Below, piece by piece: positions 1-8,399 of a stretch of DNA of 64,000 nt. The stretch is from positions 1,860,001 through 1,924,000 of the forward strand of contig NZ_CP011502.1 of NCBI RefSeq assembly GCF_001509405.1, given 5' to 3'. The number at the start of each line of letters is the position of its first letter. Positions within the stretch are counted from its first letter, which is position 1. The stretch comes from Aeromicrobium erythreum (lineage in GTDB: Bacteria; Actinomycetota; Actinomycetes; Propionibacteriales; Nocardioidaceae). A program made the position numbers and the translations under genes. Under the pieces are notes generated by a model. The model had not been told where the DNA came from and did no database searches. It saw only the letters and a program-made list of their open reading frames with translations.

Positions 1-295
1 CGGCGCTGGTGAGGTGAGCGCCGACCGCGAAGACCAGGAAGTGGGGGAGTCCGCCGACCATCAGCAGGGCGAGCGTGCTCGTCCGCTCCTGCCGCGCCCG
101 ACGCAGCGCGCCGGGCACCCACGGCGCCAGCAGGACGAGGGGAGTGGCGAAGCGGAGCAGGGCCAGGTCGAGGGTCGTGAGTCCCGACGTCCCGAGCGCC
201 CGCGTCGTGAGCGCGAACGACGACCACAGCAGGACGGTGGCGAGCAGGGCGGCGGGGCCTGCGGCGGCGCGCACGGTCGGGATGGTCCTGGTCAC
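1..295 (-). CDS. DMT/EamA-family exporter, N-terminal part (runs off the left edge)
   Basis: Reading the minus strand from a GTG at 295 gives about 98 codons of hydrophobic protein starting VTRTIPTVRAAAGPAALLAT, with a first membrane helix containing LLWSSFALTTRALG. This is typical of the first helix of EamA/RhaT drug-metabolite transporters, where a W-S/G-x-x-F motif is common. A second helix follows after a charged turn near residue 60. The 3' end lies outside the window. It is divergent from an Lrp/AsnC regulator 81 nt away, a common arrangement in which the regulator controls an amino-acid or metabolite exporter. The substrate cannot be told from this fragment. Confidence 0.72.
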   Translation of the reverse strand, partial: MTRTIPTVRAAAGPAALLATVLLWSSFALTTRALGTSGLTTLDLALLRFATPLVLLAPWVPGALRRARQERTSTLALLMVGGLPHFLVFAVGAHLTSA

Positions 296-376
296 GCCGC
301 AACAGTAGGACGATCGCCCCGGCATGCGATTGCCATTTCTGCTACCGCACTGCAGCCTCGTGGCAGGATCTGCCAC

Positions 377-841
377 ATGAGCCGCTTCGACGCCATCGAC
401 CGATCGATCCTGCGCGAGCTGCAGCTGGACGGTCGGCTCACCAACCAGGAGCTCGCCGACCGGGTGGGCCTGTCACCGTCGCCCTGCCTGCGCCGGGTGC
501 GGGCCCTGGAGTCGGCGGGGGTGATCAGCGGGTACCGCGCAGTCGTCGCGCAGCAGGAGGTCGGGCTGAGCATCACCGCGTTCGTCAGGCTGCGGCTGTC
601 GTCGCACGCGACCGACACCGTCGAGGCGGTCGAGGCGGAGCTGCGGGGCCTGCCCGAGGTGGTCGAGGCGTACGTCCTGGCGGGCGACCACGACTACCTG
701 CTGAAGGTGGTCGCCGAGTCGTTCGCGAGCTACGAGCAGCTGCTGCGCGACAGGATCCGCGACATCCCGTCGCTCGCGTCGATCGAGACGACCTTCGCGT
801 TCGGCGTCACGAAGGATCCGTCGCCCGTCCCGGTTCCGTAG
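377..841 (+). CDS. Lrp/AsnC-family transcriptional regulator
   Basis: This 154-residue protein is a standard-length Lrp/AsnC regulator. The N-terminal helix-turn-helix covers roughly residues 5-50 (RLTNQELADRVGLSPSPCLR contains the recognition helix). A RAM/AsnC ligand-binding domain follows from about residue 65, with VVEAYVLAGDHDYLLKVV as its characteristic core. The frame stays open far upstream, but the ATG at 377 gives the canonical N-terminus (MSRFDAIDRSIL). It probably binds an amino acid and regulates the divergently transcribed exporter at 1-295. That target is inferred from position only. Confidence 0.9.
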   Translation: MSRFDAIDRSILRELQLDGRLTNQELADRVGLSPSPCLRRVRALESAGVISGYRAVVAQQEVGLSITAFVRLRLSSHATDTVEAVEAELRGLPEVVEAYVLAGDHDYLLKVVAESFASYEQLLRDRIRDIPSLASIETTFAFGVTKDPSPVPVP

Positions 842-919
842 GGGAGGGGAGGAAGGGAGTCGTCCTTCGGAGCACGCTGCGTGGCCGCCGCGCGCCGAGC
901 AGGCCGGACGCGACGTGCC

Positions 920-925
920 TAGGGT
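920..925 (+). promoter_or_regulatory. Leaderless -10 box (TAGGGT)
   Basis: TAGGGT ends 7 nt before the ATG at 933, so transcription would begin at or next to the start codon. There is no Shine-Dalgarno sequence before that ATG. This spacing recurs before many genes of the window and helps decide starts. Confidence 0.6.
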
Positions 926-932
926 CGAGGAC

Positions 933-2012
933 ATGGGAGAGACGACGCGGACCGCGCTGGTGGCAGGAGCCACCGGCATCGCAGGCTCGGCACTGTGCCG
1001 GGAGCTGGTCGAGCAGGGCTGGGAGGTGCTCGGCCTGTCGCGCAGCGGTCGCGCGCCGGTGGACGGCGTGCTCGGGGTGGCGGCGGACCTGACCGACGAG
1101 GCGTCGCTGCGCGAGTCGCTCGCGCCCCACGCCCCGACCCACGTCTTCGTGACGGCCTGGATGCGACAGGAGGACGAGGCCGCGAACATCCGCGTGAACG
1201 GACGCATGGTGCGCGACCTCCTGGCCGCCGTCGACGCGGCGGGCAGCGTGCAGCACGTCGCGCTGGTGACGGGTCTCAAGCACTACCTCGGTCCGTTCGA
1301 GGCGTACGGGAAGGGGGAGGTGCCGGACACCCCGTTCCGCGAGGACGAGCCGCGGCTGCCGTACCCGAACTTCTACTACGCCCAGGAGGACGAGCTGTTC
1401 GCCGCTGCGGAGCGGGCGGGCTTCACGTGGTCGGTGCACCGCGCCCACACGGTGATCGGCGCCGCAGTGGGCAACGCGATGAACATGGGGCAGACGCTCG
1501 CGGTCCAGGCCGCGATCTGCCGTGAGCAGGGGAGACCGATGGTCTTCCCTGGGTCGCGGACCCAGTGGGACGGTCTGACCGACATGACCGACGCGGGCCT
1601 GTTGGCCCAGCACCTGGCGTGGGCCGCCACGACACCGGCCGCTGCCGACACGGCGTTCAACGTCGTCAACGGCGACGTCTTCCGCTGGCGATGGCTGTGG
1701 CCGCTGCTGGCCGCACGTCTGGGCGTCGACGCCGAGGGCTCCGAGGGCGAGCCGCGGCCGCTGGAGGAGCAGATGGCCGACGCCGCAGCGACGTGGTCAC
1801 GCATCGCCGAACGTGACGGCCTGGTGGAGGCCGACGTGGACCGCGTGGCCTCCTGGTGGCACACCGACGGCGACCTCGGACGCGACATGGAGTGCCTGGC
1901 CGACATGACCCGCAGTCGTGTCCTCGGGTTCACGGGGTACCAGCCGACGCTCCAGGCGTTCCTCGACCTGTTCGACCGTCTCGAGCAGGCCCGCGTCGTC
2001 CCGCGGCCCTGA
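933..2012 (+). CDS. PRISE-type SDR family NAD(P)-dependent reductase
   Basis: This 359-residue protein has the dinucleotide-binding motif GATGIAGS near residue 13 and the NFYYAQED motif near residue 150. The latter matches the NFYYxxED signature of PRISE enzymes (progesterone 5-beta-reductase/iridoid synthase-like), which replaces the usual YxxxK of short-chain dehydrogenases. Family members reduce activated C=C bonds of enones; the natural substrate here is unknown. The start at 933 is preferred over an in-frame GTG at 915 because a TAGGGT -10 box lies just upstream. It stands alone and is convergent with the next small gene. Confidence 0.85.
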   Translation: MGETTRTALVAGATGIAGSALCRELVEQGWEVLGLSRSGRAPVDGVLGVAADLTDEASLRESLAPHAPTHVFVTAWMRQEDEAANIRVNGRMVRDLLAAVDAAGSVQHVALVTGLKHYLGPFEAYGKGEVPDTPFREDEPRLPYPNFYYAQEDELFAAAERAGFTWSVHRAHTVIGAAVGNAMNMGQTLAVQAAICREQGRPMVFPGSRTQWDGLTDMTDAGLLAQHLAWAATTPAAADTAFNVVNGDVFRWRWLWPLLAARLGVDAEGSEGEPRPLEEQMADAAATWSRIAERDGLVEADVDRVASWWHTDGDLGRDMECLADMTRSRVLGFTGYQPTLQAFLDLFDRLEQARVVPRP

Positions 2013-2017
2013 GGTGC

Positions 2018-2212
2018 TCAGGGACGTGTCAAGCAGACCGCGCCCGACAGCATCAGCGCGATCGACGCTGCGACGAGCACCTTCTCCGACGTCACCCAAC
2101 CCGCGGCGCCCGTCAGGGCCAACCGGGTCGCGGGCCCGACGAACGCGATCATGCCCGCCAGCATCGCGACGGCTCCCAGCATCCCCAGCACCGACATCGC
2201 GCCCGCTCCCAT
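2018..2212 (-). CDS. Small membrane protein, function unknown
   Basis: A 64-residue protein with two predicted membrane helices, about residues 6-26 (MSVLGMLGAVAMLAGMIAFV) and 44-60 (VLVAASIALMLSGAVCL), separated by a short loop. I do not recognise a family. The frame extends upstream but the extra N-terminus is Arg/Ser/Cys-rich and does not look coding, so the start at 2212 (or the Met five codons later) is chosen. Its stop lies 6 nt from that of the convergent reductase gene. Confidence 0.5.
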   Translation of the reverse strand: MGAGAMSVLGMLGAVAMLAGMIAFVGPATRLALTGAAGWVTSEKVLVAASIALMLSGAVCLTRP

Positions 2213-2363
2213 CCGTCGCCCTGACGACCCGGTCTGCGTGGCGGCTCCTCCGCACCCGCATCTCGAGGGTCGCAGTGAAGGACGCACTTGGCTCGACGAA
2301 CGTCGGCCAGAGAGGTTCTGCAGAGGTCTTGCGGTCAGGGGGAGGCACAACGATCGACACTAC

Positions 2364-2383
2364 TTGACATAATGTGCATTATC
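2364..2383. promoter_or_regulatory. AT-rich inverted repeat with an overlapping -35-like TTGACA
   Basis: ATAATG and CATTAT (2369-2374 and 2377-2382) form a 6-bp inverted repeat around a TG centre. A consensus TTGACA overlaps it at 2364-2369. On the minus strand the right arm reads GATAAT, a plausible -10 box. The site lies about 160 nt upstream of the small membrane gene (2018-2212) and just beyond the 3' end of the hydrolase. It could be a MarR/TetR-type operator; that is a guess from symmetry and local AT richness. Confidence 0.35.
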
Positions 2384-2412
2384 GGATCGATATCGTGTGC
2401 TCCAGAAGGGGC

Positions 2413-3213
2413 TCAGGAGCCGGCGCGCACGGCGACGTCGTGACGGTGCACGTGCTCCGCCAGCAGCGCGCTCCAGGCGCGGACGTCGTCGGGCGTCGTC
2501 GCGACGACGAGCGAGCTCGACGGCCACAGGTCGTGCAGCGTCCGCGCGGTGCTCAACGGGTGCGCCGGGTCGTCGGTCCAGGCCAGCAGCTGGGTCGGGA
2601 CGTCGAGCGTCGCCAGCGCCGCGGTGGACGGCAGGTCCGAACGCGCAGCGCCACGCAGGACGGTGGGCAGCAGCGTCTCGTCGACGTCAGGCACCGTGTC
2701 AGGGCGGCCGTGCGTCGCCGGCGGCGGGACGGCGTCGGCGGCCAGTGCGACGAACGCGTCGACGCCCGACGACTCGACGAGCCGCGCCGACGCCTCGTAC
2801 TCAGCAGCCTTGGCCCGGCGGGACGCCCAGGCCGTCGGCGGGATCATGAGCGTGAGCGAGGCGAACCGTGCCGGGTCCCTGAGCGCGGCGTGCAGCAGCG
2901 TCGCGGTCCCCATGGACCCGCCGAGCCCGTGGACCTGCTCCCCCGGGAAGAAGCTTTCGATCACGTGTTCGAGGTCGTCGGCGAGCCGTGGCCACGTGTA
3001 CTCGTCGACGACCGTCCGGCCGGTGGAGCGTCCGTGGCCTCGCGCGTCGTAGCGCAGCAGGCGCACCCCCGGCACACGGGCGGCGACGTCGAGCCCCAGC
3101 AGCGCGTCGCGGCGCCTGCTCGACGTGAGGCCGTGGAGCACGACCACCGCCGGACCGTCGTCGCCCTGCACGTCGACGTCGAGGACGGCTCCAGGCACGG
3201 ACACGGACGACAT
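2413..3213 (-). CDS. Alpha/beta-fold hydrolase
   Basis: This 266-residue protein has the oxyanion-hole segment VVVLHGLTSS near residue 24, the strand motif RYDARGHGRS near residue 54, and the nucleophile elbow GGSMG near residue 97. A likely acidic residue sits in WTDDPAHP. The usual catalytic histidine near the C-terminus is not evident: the expected position reads TTPDDVRAW. It may be an atypical or inactive member. The start at 3213 (MSSVSVPG) is chosen over an upstream in-frame Met whose extension looks non-coding. It is divergent from the condensation/GNAT gene. Confidence 0.75.
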   Translation of the reverse strand: MSSVSVPGAVLDVDVQGDDGPAVVVLHGLTSSRRRDALLGLDVAARVPGVRLLRYDARGHGRSTGRTVVDEYTWPRLADDLEHVIESFFPGEQVHGLGGSMGTATLLHAALRDPARFASLTLMIPPTAWASRRAKAAEYEASARLVESSGVDAFVALAADAVPPPATHGRPDTVPDVDETLLPTVLRGAARSDLPSTAALATLDVPTQLLAWTDDPAHPLSTARTLHDLWPSSSLVVATTPDDVRAWSALLAEHVHRHDVAVRAGS

Positions 3214-3343
3214 GGCGGGCGGCTCCTCGGTCTCGGGACCTCCCAGACTACGACGGCGCAAGGCCCCGACGGCCCTCCGAGCGCCCGTTGTGAGCGACGA
3301 GACACGCAGTGGCCGACGGGGCGCGCGACGTCGGGGCCGGCCC

Positions 3344-3349
3344 TAGAGT
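3344..3349 (+). promoter_or_regulatory. Leaderless -10 box (TAGAGT)
   Basis: TAGAGT ends 7 nt before the ATG at 3357, with no Shine-Dalgarno between. It supports 3357 as the real start rather than the longer open frame from 3309. Confidence 0.5.
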
Positions 3350-3356
3350 GACGACC

Positions 3357-5102
3357 ATGCGGCTCACCCACGTGGCCCACCTGCGACTCCCGTTCGGTCG
3401 CGTGATGGGGTACGACCTCACCGTCGGCGCCACGGGCGAGCGCCTCCCGGTCTCCTTCGACCAGGAGCGTCACGTCGGTCAGGGCGACCGCCCCGGCTCG
3501 TGGATGGCGATCACCGTCCGGCTCCCCGACGTCGACCTCGACCGGCTCGCCGAGGCCTGGCTCGCCGTCGTGCGACGGCACGGCACTCTGCACACCGTCT
3601 TCTCCCTCGACGACGACGGCGACGTCGAGCTGCACGAGGTCGAGGTCGGGCCGGGGTCCTGGCGCGAGCACCCGATGGCACCCGGCACCCGCCTGAGCGA
3701 CGCGATCCGCGGGGTGCTCGACGAGCACTGCCGGCCCCTGTCGAGGCCGTCGCACCGGCTGTGCGTCGTGCAGTCGCACGACCGGCCCACCGTCGTCATC
3801 GGGTCCGACCACGCGCACGTCGACATGTGGTCGCTGCTCGTGGTCGTGCGCGACCTCCTGCGCGAGCTCGGGCACACCGCGTCGGAGGTGCTCCCCCGCG
3901 CGTTCTCGAGCCACACGGAGTCGCTGCTCGGCCGCGAGCGACCCCCGCAGGACGTCCGCGACCGGTGGGCCGAGGTGCTCGGCGCCTGCGGCGACACCAT
4001 GCCCCGCTTCCCCCTCCCCCTCGGCGACGTCACCACGCCGGTGCTCGAACGGGTCGAGGTGCGCGACGTGCTCGACGTCGACGCGATGGCCTGGCTCGAG
4101 CGCGCGGCGCGGGCCCAGGGCGTCTCGACCCTGGCGCTGGTGACGTCGGTGCTGACCCGGGTCACGCGGTCGCTGGCCGACGCGCCGTTCCGCGCCGTCT
4201 TCCCGGTCCACAGTCGCTACGAGGAGATCTGGCACGACGCGGTCGGGTGGTTCATCACGAACGCGGTGATCGACTCCCCCGACCCCGACCCGACCGCCTG
4301 CGCTGCTGCCGTGAAGGAGGCGATCCGGCTCGGGTCGTGGCCGCTCGCCGACGTGTTCGCCCCGTACGGCGGCATGCCCCAGTCCCCCGGCATGTTCGCG
4401 TTCTCGTGGCTCGACCTGCGCCGGCTGCCGGTGCACGTCGACCACGTGGGCCTCGAGGCGCAGTACGTCAGCGCAGCTGGGCGCACCGACGGGGTCATGG
4501 TGTGGTTCGTGCTCGACGAGGGCGGCGTGCACCTGCGCTGCCGCTACCCCGACACCGCGGAGGCGCGCGGGTCGGTCGGCGGCTGGCTCGACGCCGTCGT
4601 CGACGGCGTCCGTCGAGCCGCTCGCGACGCCGGGACCACCCTCGAGGTCGACGGCGAGCGACTGCGCGTCGAGCGGGCGGAGCGGGCCGACGTGCCCGCC
4701 ATCGTGGCGCTGCTCGCCGACGACCCGATCGGCGCCTCCCGCGAGCACGGCACGGCGTCGGTCTACCAGGAGGCGTTCGACTCCCTGGTGCGCGACCCGT
4801 CGCAGCTCGTGGTGGTGGTGCGCGACGGCGACGAGGTCGTCGCGACGGCCCAGCTGACCATCCTGCCCGGCCTCTCGCGCGGAGGGACGACGCGCATGCA
4901 GGTGGAGGGGGTCCGCGTGGCGCCCCGCTGGCGCAGCCGCGGCCTGGGCGGCGCGTTCATGGCGTGGGCGCACGAGCACGGTCGCGCCCGCGGCGCGCGA
5001 CTCTCCCAGCTCACCAGCGACACCTCGCGCGACGCGGCCCACCGGTTCTACGAGCGGCTCGGCTACGAGCCGAGCCACGTCGGCTTCAAACGACCCCTCT
5101 GA
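3357..5102 (+). CDS. Condensation-domain-like acyltransferase fused to a GNAT N-acetyltransferase
   Basis: The 581-residue protein joins two acyl-transfer folds. Residues 1 to about 420 resemble the condensation/CoA-dependent acyltransferase fold: SDHAHVDMWS near residue 150 retains the HxxxD catalytic core, though the glycine of the classical HHxxxDG is replaced. Residues from about 430 to the end are a GNAT domain with the acetyl-CoA loop RSRGLGGAF and a terminal HRFYERLGYE strand. No adenylation or carrier domain lies nearby, so this is not a local NRPS module. It probably acylates a small molecule or lipid using a thioester donor. It overlaps the convergent exporter gene by 17 nt. Confidence 0.75.
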   Translation: MRLTHVAHLRLPFGRVMGYDLTVGATGERLPVSFDQERHVGQGDRPGSWMAITVRLPDVDLDRLAEAWLAVVRRHGTLHTVFSLDDDGDVELHEVEVGPGSWREHPMAPGTRLSDAIRGVLDEHCRPLSRPSHRLCVVQSHDRPTVVIGSDHAHVDMWSLLVVVRDLLRELGHTASEVLPRAFSSHTESLLGRERPPQDVRDRWAEVLGACGDTMPRFPLPLGDVTTPVLERVEVRDVLDVDAMAWLERAARAQGVSTLALVTSVLTRVTRSLADAPFRAVFPVHSRYEEIWHDAVGWFITNAVIDSPDPDPTACAAAVKEAIRLGSWPLADVFAPYGGMPQSPGMFAFSWLDLRRLPVHVDHVGLEAQYVSAAGRTDGVMVWFVLDEGGVHLRCRYPDTAEARGSVGGWLDAVVDGVRRAARDAGTTLEVDGERLRVERAERADVPAIVALLADDPIGASREHGTASVYQEAFDSLVRDPSQLVVVVRDGDEVVATAQLTILPGLSRGGTTRMQVEGVRVAPRWRSRGLGGAFMAWAHEHGRARGARLSQLTSDTSRDAAHRFYERLGYEPSHVGFKRPL

Positions 5103-6024
5103 CGGCCGCAGGCTCGCGGGCTCCCGTGGCCAGCAGCGCGAGGCCGGCGGCGAGCACCAGCAGGCCGACGCCGGCGACGAGGCCGAGGCGCTCGTCGAGC
5201 AGGCCGACCCCGAGCAGCGTCGCGCACAGCGGCTCGGCGAGGGTCAGGGTGGCGACCTCGGGCGCCGGCAGCCGGGCGAGCCCCCAGCCGAACAGCAGGT
5301 ACGCCACGGTCGTGGTCACGACGCCGAGCCACACCACCAGGACGAGGCCGGCGGGCGTCAGGAGCCACGCGCCAGCCAGGACGGCCAGCACGGGCAGGCT
5401 CACGACGCCCGCGACGCCGAAGAGCACCCCCATGGTGCGCGCCGCGGACCAGCCCCGACCGAGGAGCTCCTTCGCGGCGAGCGTGTAGAGCGCGTACGAG
5501 CCGCCCGCCCCGACCGACCAGAGCACCGCGGCGCCGGTGGAGGCGCCCCCGTCGAGCAGGCCGGCCACGCACACGACGCCCAGGAGTGCGAGCACGGTGG
5601 CCACGCACCACCGCAGCGTCGGTGCCCGCCGCGACAGCAGCGCGTCGAGCACCCCCGTGACGACCGGTGCCGACCCGAGCGCCACCACGGTGCCCACGGC
5701 GACGCCGTTGCGCTCGGTGCCCTCGAAGAACGTCGGCTGGTAGGCGACGACGCCGGTCGCGCCGACGGCGACGAGTGCGGCGGGAGGCAGCCGGCCGAGG
5801 AGCGAGGCGCCCCTCCCCTCCGCCGTCGTGGAGGCCCGCGACGACGACGGCACGCGCGCGAGCCGGACGGCGACGGCACCGAGCAGCACGCCGCCGAGCG
5901 CGATGCGGGCGAGGCCGACCGCCACGGGCGAGGCGTCGACCTCGGCGAGGGCCTGGGCGGTGCCGGTCGTGGCGAAGCAGAGCGACGCGAGCAGCACCGC
6001 CCCGACCGCACGTGCGTCCCTCAT
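5086..6024 (-). CDS. EamA/DMT-family transporter
   Basis: This 312-residue protein has about ten hydrophobic helices in two EamA repeats. The first repeat begins with LLASLCFATTGTAQAL and the second contains ALYTLAAKELLGRG. The ATG at 6024 overlaps the stop of the upstream UvrA2-type gene as ATGA, so the two are translationally coupled and co-transcribed. That pairing suggests export of a compound against whose toxicity the ATPase also protects, but no substrate is visible in the sequence. The C-terminus overlaps the convergent GNAT fusion by 17 nt. Confidence 0.85.
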   Translation of the reverse strand: MRDARAVGAVLLASLCFATTGTAQALAEVDASPVAVGLARIALGGVLLGAVAVRLARVPSSSRASTTAEGRGASLLGRLPPAALVAVGATGVVAYQPTFFEGTERNGVAVGTVVALGSAPVVTGVLDALLSRRAPTLRWCVATVLALLGVVCVAGLLDGGASTGAAVLWSVGAGGSYALYTLAAKELLGRGWSAARTMGVLFGVAGVVSLPVLAVLAGAWLLTPAGLVLVVWLGVVTTTVAYLLFGWGLARLPAPEVATLTLAEPLCATLLGVGLLDERLGLVAGVGLLVLAAGLALLATGAREPAAVRGVV

Positions 6025-8381
6025 CCGGACGTGCCGAGGTAGGCCGCCAGGTGCTGCGCGGTGAGCCCGCTGCCCGACGACACGAGCTGCGCGGGCGTGC
6101 CCTCGAAGACGATGCGCCCGCCGTCGTGGCCGGCGCCGGGGCCGAGGTCGATCACCCAGTCGGCGTGAGCCATCACCGCCTGGTGGTGCTCCACGACGAC
6201 CACCGAGCGTCCCTCGTCGACGATGCGGTCGAGCAGGGCCAGCAGGTTCTCGACGTCGGCGAGGTGGAGTCCGGTCGTCGGCTCGTCGAGCACGAGCACC
6301 TCGGCCGACTCCGACAGCTGCGCCGCCAGCCGGAGCCGCTGACGCTCGCCGCCGGACAGCGACGACAGCGGTTGCCCGAGCGTCAGGTAGCCGAGCCCGA
6401 CGTCGACGAGCCGCGCCACGACCTTCTGCGCCGCCGGCACGCGCGACTCGCCCTCGGCGAAGAAGCTGGCGGCCTCGGCCGCCGAGAGCTCGAGCACCTC
6501 GGCGATGTTCCTGCCGCCGAGGGTGTGCACGAGCACCGACGGCTGGAAGCGACGTCCCTCGCACTCCTCGCAGGGTGACTCGACGGTCGCCATGACACCG
6601 AGCTCGGTGATGACGACGCCCACGCCGCCGCAGGTGGTGCACGCTCCCTCGGAGTTCGAGCTGAACAGCGCCGGCTTGACCCCGTTGGCCTTCGCGAACG
6701 CCTTCCGCACCGGTTCGAGCAGGCCCGTCCAGGTGGCCGGGTTGCTGCGCCGCGAACCCTTCACGGGCGACTGGTCGACGACGACGACGCCCTCGTGCGC
6801 GGCGATCGACCCGTGCACCAGGGAGCTCTTGCCCGAGCCGGCCACGCCCGTCACCGCGCAGAGCACGCCGAGAGGCACGTCGACGTCGACGTCGCGCAGG
6901 TTGTGGCTGGAGGCGCCGCGCACCTCGAGCCGTCCGGTGGGCGCGCGGACCTCGTCCTTCAGGGGCACGCGGTCGTCGAGGTGGCGTCCGGTGACGGTGC
7001 CGCTGGCGAGCAGTCCCGCGACGTCACCCTCGTAGCAGAGCGTGCCGCCCTCGGACCCGGCTCCGGGCCCGAGGTCGACGACGTGGTCGGCGACGCGGAT
7101 CGTCTCCGGCTCGTGCTCGACGACGAGCACCGTGTTGCCCTTGTCGCGCAGCTGCAGGAGCAGGCGGTTCATCCGCTCGACGTCGTGCGGGTGCAGGCCG
7201 ACCGTCGGCTCGTCGAAGACGTAGGTGACGTCGGTGAGGGACGACCCGAGGTGCCGGATCATCTTGGTGCGTTGCGCCTCGCCTCCCGACAGCGTGCCGG
7301 CGGGACGGTCGAGGGACAGGTAGCCGAGACCGATCTCGGTGAACGCGTCGAGGACGTGCTGCAGGCCGGCGACGAGCGGGGCCACGGAGGGCTCGTCGAG
7401 GTCACGCAGCCATGCGGCGAGGTCGCTGACCTGCATCGCGCTGAGGTCGGCGATGTTCTTGCCTCTGATGCGTGACGACAGGGCACCGACGGTGAGTCGG
7501 GTGCCGCCGCAGTCGGGGCAGGTCGTGAACGTGACGGCACGCTCGACGAAGCGCCGGACGTGCGGCTGCAGCGCCTCGACGTCCTTGCTGAGCATCGACT
7601 TCTGCACCTTCGTGAGCACGCCCTCGTAGGTGAGGTTGACGCCGTCGACGCGGATCTTCTCGGGCTCCCCGCGCAGCAGCTTCTCGCGCTGGGCGTCGGT
7701 GAGCTGCCCGACGGGCACGTCCATCGGCAGGCCCGCGCCGGAGAAGATGCGTCCGTACCACCCGTCCATGCTGTAGCCCGGGACGAGCAGCGCCCCGTCG
7801 GAGAGCGACTTGTCGGCGTCGTAGATCGCGGTGAGGTCGAAGTCGCTGACGGCGCCCATGCCCTCGCAGCGCGGGCACATGCCGCCGAGGTAGACCTCCT
7901 TGCGCGCGACGCGTCTCTCCGTGCGACCGCCCCGCTCCGTCGTCATGACACCGCTCGCCGTGCGCGTCGGCACGTTGAACGAGAACGCGGTGGGCGGGCC
8001 GACGTAGGGCTGGCCGATCCGGCTGAACAGGATGCGGAGCATGGTGCTCGCGTCGGTCGCGGTGCCGACCGTCGACCGCGGGTTCGCCCCCAGCCGCTCC
8101 TGGTCGACGATGATCGCCGTCGTCAGCCCGTCCAGGTGGTCGACGTCGGGACGCGACAGCGACGGCATGAACCCCTGCAGGAACGCGCTGTACGTCTCGT
8201 TCACCAGCCGCTGCGACTCCGCCGCGACCGTCCCGAACACCAGCGAGCTCTTCCCCGACCCCGAGACCCCCGTGAACACCGTCAGCCGTCGCTTCGGCAG
8301 GTCGACGCTCACGTCCCTCAGGTTGTTCTCCCGGGCACCCTGCACCCGGATGACGTCGTGCCGGTCAGCGGTGTGAGCCAT
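6021..8381 (-). CDS. UvrA2-type excinuclease ATPase (drug-resistance UvrA-like)
   Basis: This 786-residue protein has two ABC ATPase halves of the UvrA family. Walker A motifs are GVSGSGKSS near residue 38 and GVAGSGKSS in the second half. ABC signatures are TLSGGEAQR and SLSGGERQR, and Walker B segments are [10 protein letters not shown] and [10 protein letters not shown]. Zinc-type CxxC knuckles CPRC, CPDC, CTTC and CEEC are present. It is about 150 residues shorter than canonical UvrA because the chain passes from RSTVGTATD straight on without the UvrB-binding region. That fits UvrA2/DrrC-like proteins linked to resistance to DNA-binding drugs. Its promoter is leaderless and it is coupled to the exporter at 5086-6024. 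Confidence 0.9.
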   Translation of the reverse strand: MAHTADRHDVIRVQGARENNLRDVSVDLPKRRLTVFTGVSGSGKSSLVFGTVAAESQRLVNETYSAFLQGFMPSLSRPDVDHLDGLTTAIIVDQERLGANPRSTVGTATDASTMLRILFSRIGQPYVGPPTAFSFNVPTRTASGVMTTERGGRTERRVARKEVYLGGMCPRCEGMGAVSDFDLTAIYDADKSLSDGALLVPGYSMDGWYGRIFSGAGLPMDVPVGQLTDAQREKLLRGEPEKIRVDGVNLTYEGVLTKVQKSMLSKDVEALQPHVRRFVERAVTFTTCPDCGGTRLTVGALSSRIRGKNIADLSAMQVSDLAAWLRDLDEPSVAPLVAGLQHVLDAFTEIGLGYLSLDRPAGTLSGGEAQRTKMIRHLGSSLTDVTYVFDEPTVGLHPHDVERMNRLLLQLRDKGNTVLVVEHEPETIRVADHVVDLGPGAGSEGGTLCYEGDVAGLLASGTVTGRHLDDRVPLKDEVRAPTGRLEVRGASSHNLRDVDVDVPLGVLCAVTGVAGSGKSSLVHGSIAAHEGVVVVDQSPVKGSRRSNPATWTGLLEPVRKAFAKANGVKPALFSSNSEGACTTCGGVGVVITELGVMATVESPCEECEGRRFQPSVLVHTLGGRNIAEVLELSAAEAASFFAEGESRVPAAQKVVARLVDVGLGYLTLGQPLSSLSGGERQRLRLAAQLSESAEVLVLDEPTTGLHLADVENLLALLDRIVDEGRSVVVVEHHQAVMAHADWVIDLGPGAGHDGGRIVFEGTPAQLVSSGSGLTAQHLAAYLGTSG

Positions 8382-8388
8382 GTCGCTC

Positions 8389-8394
8389 AGGCTA
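8389..8394 (-). promoter_or_regulatory. Leaderless -10 box for the UvrA2-type gene
   Basis: Minus-strand TAGCCT lies 7 nt before the ATG at 8381, with no Shine-Dalgarno. It sits at the very edge of the composite repeat that fills 8400-9085. Confidence 0.55.
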
Positions 8395-8399
8395 GCGAC

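Noticed and set aside
2961-5078. A 705-codon antisense frame opposite the condensation/GNAT gene
   Set aside because: The opposite strand encodes clear domain motifs; the antisense product is low-complexity Arg/Val/Gly/His-rich.
5086-6642. A longer 518-codon exporter starting inside the UvrA2-type gene
   Set aside because: The first 200 codons are an out-of-frame reading of the UvrA2 C-terminus; the ATG at 6024 with an ATGA overlap gives the complete EamA protein.
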